DNA of 64,000 nucleotides from assembly GCF_020740795.1 (NCBI RefSeq), contig NC_067283.1:7095659-7159658 (forward strand), written 5' to 3'. Positions 62,783 through 64,000 of the stretch are shown here, in pieces. A program made the position numbers and the translations under genes. Positions within the stretch are counted from its first letter, which is position 1. Every line of letters starts with the position of its first letter. The notes beneath the pieces were generated by a model, which ran no database searches, was not told the origin of the DNA, and saw nothing but the letters and a program-made list of their open reading frames with translations. This DNA is from Apus apus. Lineage: Eukaryota > Chordata > Aves > Apodiformes > Apodidae.

Positions 62783-64000
62783 CTGAAAAATATAAGGAAA
62801 ATAATTTCAACTTTTAAAAATGGTGACTTGATTTAAACTGAAACTAGCAATTAAGTTTCCTTCAAGCATCTCTGTTAAAATCCCTAATTTATGGTACTGG
62901 CAACATTCACTAGCACCTTTAAAATAAAGTGCTTTTCAGTGCCACAGAAGATGTGACTAGAAGATGGCCTGATACAAAGTTCTGAAGCTCTCCAACTTTC
63001 TAGAGCCAAGAAAGGCTTTGGAACAGCACTGAACTTGATGGTAAATGATCTCTTTCTACTAGACCAAGGGCAAATGAATACACTGCATCTACTGGAACGG
63101 AAAGTAACATCTACACTAGTCATGAAATCCTGGTTTTGCTGACCTAGGTGTGAAAAATGGGAGGGCTTTGTGAACTGGGTATCAACTGGCGTTGCGTTCC
63201 CCAAGGAGGGGCAGGCACACTGAGACAGCTTTCCATGCAAGACTCCAGCTGTGTCTGTGCTCCCAGTCCTCTTATACAACACGTATGAGAAACAAAATAA
63301 GGCTGATAGATCTCAGACCAGGTGATACGTGCCTTGTTCAAGTTAGATAGGGTAATTCTTCTTCAAGGTAAGAGTACTGATAAATGCAACAACAGAAACT
63401 CAAGAACTACAGCTTGTGCGCTTCAGGGAGGCACCGAACAGCTAATGACCAAAATGTCCTACGACAATAGGCTACTGTTCTTGTGGGTTGAAATGCTCTT
63501 CCTATCTGCCTTAATTACAATAACTGTAATCACACTTCCCTAACCTCTGACGTGCAGACTAGACTTTTAATATTAGTGGTGGCTTTACAGAGATTATGTA
63601 GACAGCATCGGTAAAGTGAAAATTAGAAGCTTCTATCTTGCAAACACTCAGAACTAGAATCAGAAAACCTGTTAGTTTGGCATGGTTAGCATTACCATCT
63701 TTTTCTCTTTTTTTTGCCTAGAAAGCTTATCTATGCTGAACCTAAGACTCAGACAAACATCTGGAGTGTTTACTTTGCACCTGCCACACAAGATGAGCCC
63801 ACTGAGGCAAAGCACACGTGAGGGATTCAGTGTTTCTCAGACATGTCAGAGCACTGCACACGTGCTGCTGCTGCCCATCTCACACACAATATGGGAGTCA
63901 GGGGCAAAACTAAGAAAAGCACCAAAGCTTCCAAGTCACAATTAAATTATTTGCTAAATACAATAATGAATATGAAAACCTACAGGGTGCTTTCTAAGCA
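62783..64000. other. Partial intron upstream of e1
   Basis: The last 1,218 bases belong to the intron before e1. I looked for the preceding exon, which should end the sixth PHD finger with a CRPYMPASN-like peptide, and did not find it, so that exon lies beyond the window. A 132-codon minus-strand frame at 62884-63282 is not supported. Confidence 0.75.

Noticed and set aside
62884..63282. 132-codon minus-strand frame considered as an upstream KMT2C exon
   Set aside because: It does not match the PHD-finger end expected before e1 and lacks a suitable phase.
1..64000. Prokaryotic features such as CRISPR arrays, operons, phage or insertion sequences
   Set aside because: The window is a spliced vertebrate gene with CR1 repeats. 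The short repeats present are microsatellites, polyQ codons or CR1.

Overview
The window is vertebrate nuclear DNA, almost certainly from a bird. It has one large intron-rich gene, and its introns carry short 5'-truncated CR1 LINE tails of the avian type (the 'GGTTGGAAGGGACCTTAAAGAT' core, ending in repeats of ATTCTATG). There is no prokaryotic organisation such as operons, ribosome binding sites or CRISPR arrays.

Nearly the whole window (about 3,600 to 64,000) is the 3' three-quarters of KMT2C (MLL3), transcribed from the minus strand. I could place 39 coding exons (called e1 to e39 here, 5' to 3' on the mRNA) between 62,782 and 5,590. All 38 internal introns are GT-AG. The reading phases join without a break, giving 11,516 coding bases: 2 bases finishing a split codon, then 3,838 codons including the stop. 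The open part starts just after the N-terminal PHD-finger cluster, which lies outside the window. It continues through basic and acidic linkers, an HMG-box-like segment (e12-e14), a giant DPY/TP-repeat exon (e15), acidic and LXXLL-bearing exons (e17, e22), coiled coils (e21-e22), a CxxC/CSNNC zinc motif (e30-e31), the extended PHD plus FYRN exon (e32), FYRC (e32-e34), the WDR5-binding WIN motif (e34) and the SET/post-SET domain (e36-e39). The 3' UTR runs from 5,589 to about 3,600 and ends at an AATAAA-type signal followed by GU-rich sequence.

Bases 1 to about 3,600 lie downstream of KMT2C. I find no convincing coding exon there. An AATAAA on the plus strand at 560 could belong to a convergent neighbour (GALNT11 is expected from mammalian synteny), but this is unproven. 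The interval also holds a perfect 20-bp tandem duplication and a repeat-like block near 2,920-3,400.

KMT2C is the catalytic core of a COMPASS-like (MLL3/4) complex that monomethylates histone H3 Lys4 at enhancers. The encoded C-terminal modules are those that read chromatin (ePHD), fold together (FYRN/FYRC), dock WDR5 (WIN) and catalyse (SET). I see no previously undescribed biological system. The items most worth checking are an unexplained 125-codon open frame inside an intron (58,418-58,792), a GC-rich block in another intron (24,300-24,830), a CR1 insertion abutting a splice donor, a 33-nt microexon, and the copy number of the DPY repeats and polyQ tract.
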